Assembly: GCA_021155845.1 (NCBI GenBank)
Contig: JAJNBK010000205.1
Coordinates: forward strand, 1-7,526
Direction: 5' to 3'
DNA length: 7,526 nt
Origin: Nitrososphaeraceae archaeon
Lineage (GTDB): Archaea; Thermoproteota; Nitrososphaeria; Nitrososphaerales; Nitrososphaeraceae
Shown here: one piece after another, positions 6,221 to 7,526 of the stretch
Layout: each line of letters begins with the position of its first letter
Position numbering within the stretch: the first letter of the stretch is position 1
Program-made: the position numbers and the translations under genes
The notes under the pieces: generated by a model
Database searches by the model: none
Told to the model about the DNA's origin: nothing
Seen by the model: only the letters and a program-made list of their open reading frames with translations

Positions 6221-6241
6221 ATAATTATCTTTCATTTGTGT

Positions 6242-7057
6242 TCATTCTACAATAACGAGGTTTCCGCTGCGATACCCGTTTACATCTATTGATACAAATC
6301 TAAAACCTATCTCCTTGAGTTTAATGTCTAGTATTGGTAATTTATCAATATCAAATAACTTTGTAAGTTCATTCCTTTCAACCTCGATTCTAGCAACCTC
6401 TCCATGATCTCTTACTCTGACTTGTCTTACATTAAATATGCTCTTTACTATTATTTCAGATTGTTCAATTTTTCTGAGTTTTTCAATGGTAACTTCTATA
6501 CCTCTGGGTATTCGAGAAGCCAAACATGAATTAGATGGTTTATCATATACGGAAAGTCCAAAGTGCTGAGCAATTAATCTTATTTTCTCTTTGTCCATAC
6601 CCACTTCTACTAAAGGGCTTCTGACGCCCTTTTCTCTAAGTGCTTTAATACCAGGTCTATAATCGATCAGATCATCTGTATGTGTTCCATCAACAATTAG
6701 CTTTATTCCATATCTCTTGGCTGCTAATGTTAAGTGCTGTCCTAATTCGGTTCTGCAATGATAACATCGCATATCGTTATTCTTAATAAATTCTGGGTTG
6801 TTTAATTCATTATATTCAATCACTTTGTGTTTGATAAATATGTCTTTTGCTATATTTTTAGCAGCAGAGATCTCTTCTTTAGAAAGTGTTTTATAATTTG
6901 CAGTAATCGCCATAGCATTGCTTCCAAGCGCGTCTTTAGCAGCCAAAGCTACTACTGCGCTGTCTACTCCACCTGACAAAGCGACAATGACTTTGTCACC
7001 ATTCGTCAAAAACCAATTTACTAGTTTAATATAATTTTCTGTTGATTTACTTGACAC
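6242..7057 (-). CDS. larE: LarE-family ATP-dependent sulfur insertase (nickel-pincer nucleotide synthesis), Fe-S type
   Basis: LarE adenylates pyridinium biscarboxylic acid mononucleotide and replaces its carboxyls with thiocarboxyls, making the ligand of the nickel-pincer cofactor of lactate racemase-type enzymes. The protein has an N-terminal PP-loop ATPase domain with SGGVDS at 30-35 (numbered from TTG 7063), a middle segment with DGTHTDDLIDYRPG at 125-138, and KPSNSCLASRIPRG at 175-188. Cys180 matches the sulfur-donor cysteine of Lactobacillus LarE. Cys100 and Cys103 (RCYHC) complete the three-cysteine set of LarE proteins that bind a 4Fe-4S cluster. It is full length. A TTG at 7063 overlaps the larC stop, but GGAAGGAG (7064-7071) sits 6 nt before GTG 7057, so I prefer GTG, giving 271 residues. 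Other PP-loop thiolation roles are possible. Confidence 0.88.
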   Translation of the reverse strand: MSSKSTENYIKLVNWFLTNGDKVIVALSGGVDSAVVALAAKDALGSNAMAITANYKTLSKEEISAAKNIAKDIFIKHKVIEYNELNNPEFIKNNDMRCYHCRTELGQHLTLAAKRYGIKLIVDGTHTDDLIDYRPGIKALREKGVRSPLVEVGMDKEKIRLIAQHFGLSVYDKPSNSCLASRIPRGIEVTIEKLRKIEQSEIIVKSIFNVRQVRVRDHGEVARIEVERNELTKLFDIDKLPILDIKLKEIGFRFVSIDVNGYRSGNLVIVE

Positions 7058-7059
7058 AT

Positions 7060-7526
7060 TCAACTCCTTCCAATAGTATGAAATAATTCTGAATTTGTTA
7101 GATCCAATGCTTGTTTAACTGAGATCCCTACCCTTGAAGCAATAACTACAAGATCTTGAAATTCAGGTTTCATCGTGATGGTCCTACCATAGGAATCTTT
7201 TGTAATCTTAACGTGAATGTTAAATACGTTATCATGGATTTTGACGGGAACTACAACAATGCTTCGTGGAAGAACAATACGCTGTATCTCTTGAATTCTC
7301 ACACCCATTGTACCTGATTCTCTAAATAGTATTTCCAATATATTATTAACGTGTGTATGATCAGATATAACTCTAATGAGATGAGTTGGTCTATTTTTTT
7401 TAGAAATACCTTGTATTACCGTGACATCCTTAGCGCCAGATTCTGTTAGTTGTTCGATCATATTTCCAACTATTTCGCCAGAAATATCGTCTATATTTGT
7501 CTCGATCATGAAAATGGTATCTATAG
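7060..7526 (-). CDS. larC: LarC, nickel-pincer cofactor nickel-insertion protein, C-terminal part
   Basis: LarC inserts nickel into the pincer nucleotide in a CTP-dependent step. The frame runs open through the right edge, so the N-terminal part lies outside the window. The visible region is the C-terminal (LarC2-type, CTP-binding) domain. It begins with ETNIDDISGEIVG and continues with a Lys-Lys-Asn-Arg-Pro segment, EILFRESGTMGVR, RIVLPR, and a closing MKPEFQDLVVIASRVGISV. An ATG at 7509 lies inside the conserved sequence (Ile-Asp-Thr-Ile-Phe precedes it in frame), so it is not the real start. In Lactobacillus the two LarC halves are joined by programmed frameshifting; whether that applies here cannot be seen. 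The TGA at 7060-7062 overlaps the larE region, indicating one operon. Confidence 0.85.
   Translation of the reverse strand, partial: IDTIFMIETNIDDISGEIVGNMIEQLTESGAKDVTVIQGISKKNRPTHLIRVISDHTHVNNILEILFRESGTMGVRIQEIQRIVLPRSIVVVPVKIHDNVFNIHVKITKDSYGRTITMKPEFQDLVVIASRVGISVKQALDLTNSELFHTIGRS
7064..7071 (-). promoter_or_regulatory. Strong Shine-Dalgarno site of larE inside larC
   Basis: On the minus strand this reads GGAAGGAG, within the last codons of larC. It lies 6 nt before GTG 7057 but directly abuts TTG 7063, too close to serve that codon, so it selects the GTG start. Confidence 0.6.

Noticed and set aside
6202..6222. TGA at 6214-6216 read as selenocysteine, or a frameshift from ATG 6235, to supply the desulfurase N-terminus
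   Set aside because: No SECIS-like element was seen, and the extra N-terminal residues are not typical of NifS. A ribosome site 6 nt before the TTA gives a simpler explanation.
7509..7509. ATG 7509 as the start of a short stand-alone LarC protein
   Set aside because: The frame continues upstream to the window edge, and the ATG lies inside conserved LarC sequence, so the gene is only cut by the window.

Overview
The window is AT-rich and reads as archaeal. The best fit is an ammonia-oxidising Thaumarchaeota/Nitrososphaeria-type genome. It carries the three-gene acetyl-CoA/propionyl-CoA carboxylase cluster in the order CT subunit - biotin carboxylase - biotin carrier, which belongs to the 3-hydroxypropionate/4-hydroxybutyrate cycle in that group. 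It also has a TATA-box promoter giving a nearly leaderless start, and short Shine-Dalgarno sites 6-7 nt before internal operon starts. The lineage is inferred from protein resemblance and layout, not from a search.

Layout. Positions 1-643 hold the end of an unrecognised gene, then small overlapping or frameshifted reading frames, one with a Cys-x2-Cys/His knuckle, that look like decayed coding DNA. Positions 644-1001 are AT-rich with no gene. From 1037 to 4443 (+ strand) lies the carboxylase cluster. Its carboxyltransferase gene (pccB-like) is broken by two frame changes. Its biotin carboxylase gene (accC) is intact with all key residues. Its carrier gene (accB) stops just before the biotin-accepting Met-Lys-Met segment. 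An 8-bp hairpin with a T-rich tail at 4500-4530 separates this cluster from genes that converge on it from the minus strand.

On the minus strand, reading from the right edge, are larC (5' end outside the window), larE and a NifS/IscS-type cysteine desulfurase, packed as an operon, then a PrxQ/AhpE-like peroxiredoxin with its own likely promoter. LarC and LarE are known makers of the nickel-pincer nucleotide cofactor. This LarE has three cysteines (100, 103, 180), the pattern of iron-sulfur-cluster LarE enzymes, so a neighbouring cysteine desulfurase could plausibly supply its sulfur.

The main surprise is repeated small sequence loss. The CT subunit lacks about 5 and about 14 residues at its two frame breaks, the carrier lacks about 45 C-terminal residues, and the peroxiredoxin lacks about 11-15 residues in frame. 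The desulfurase has TTA exactly where its start codon should be. Either this is a decaying or paralogous locus, or the assembled sequence has systematic small errors. Read mapping would decide, and this matters before any claim that this organism lost its carbon-fixation carboxylase.
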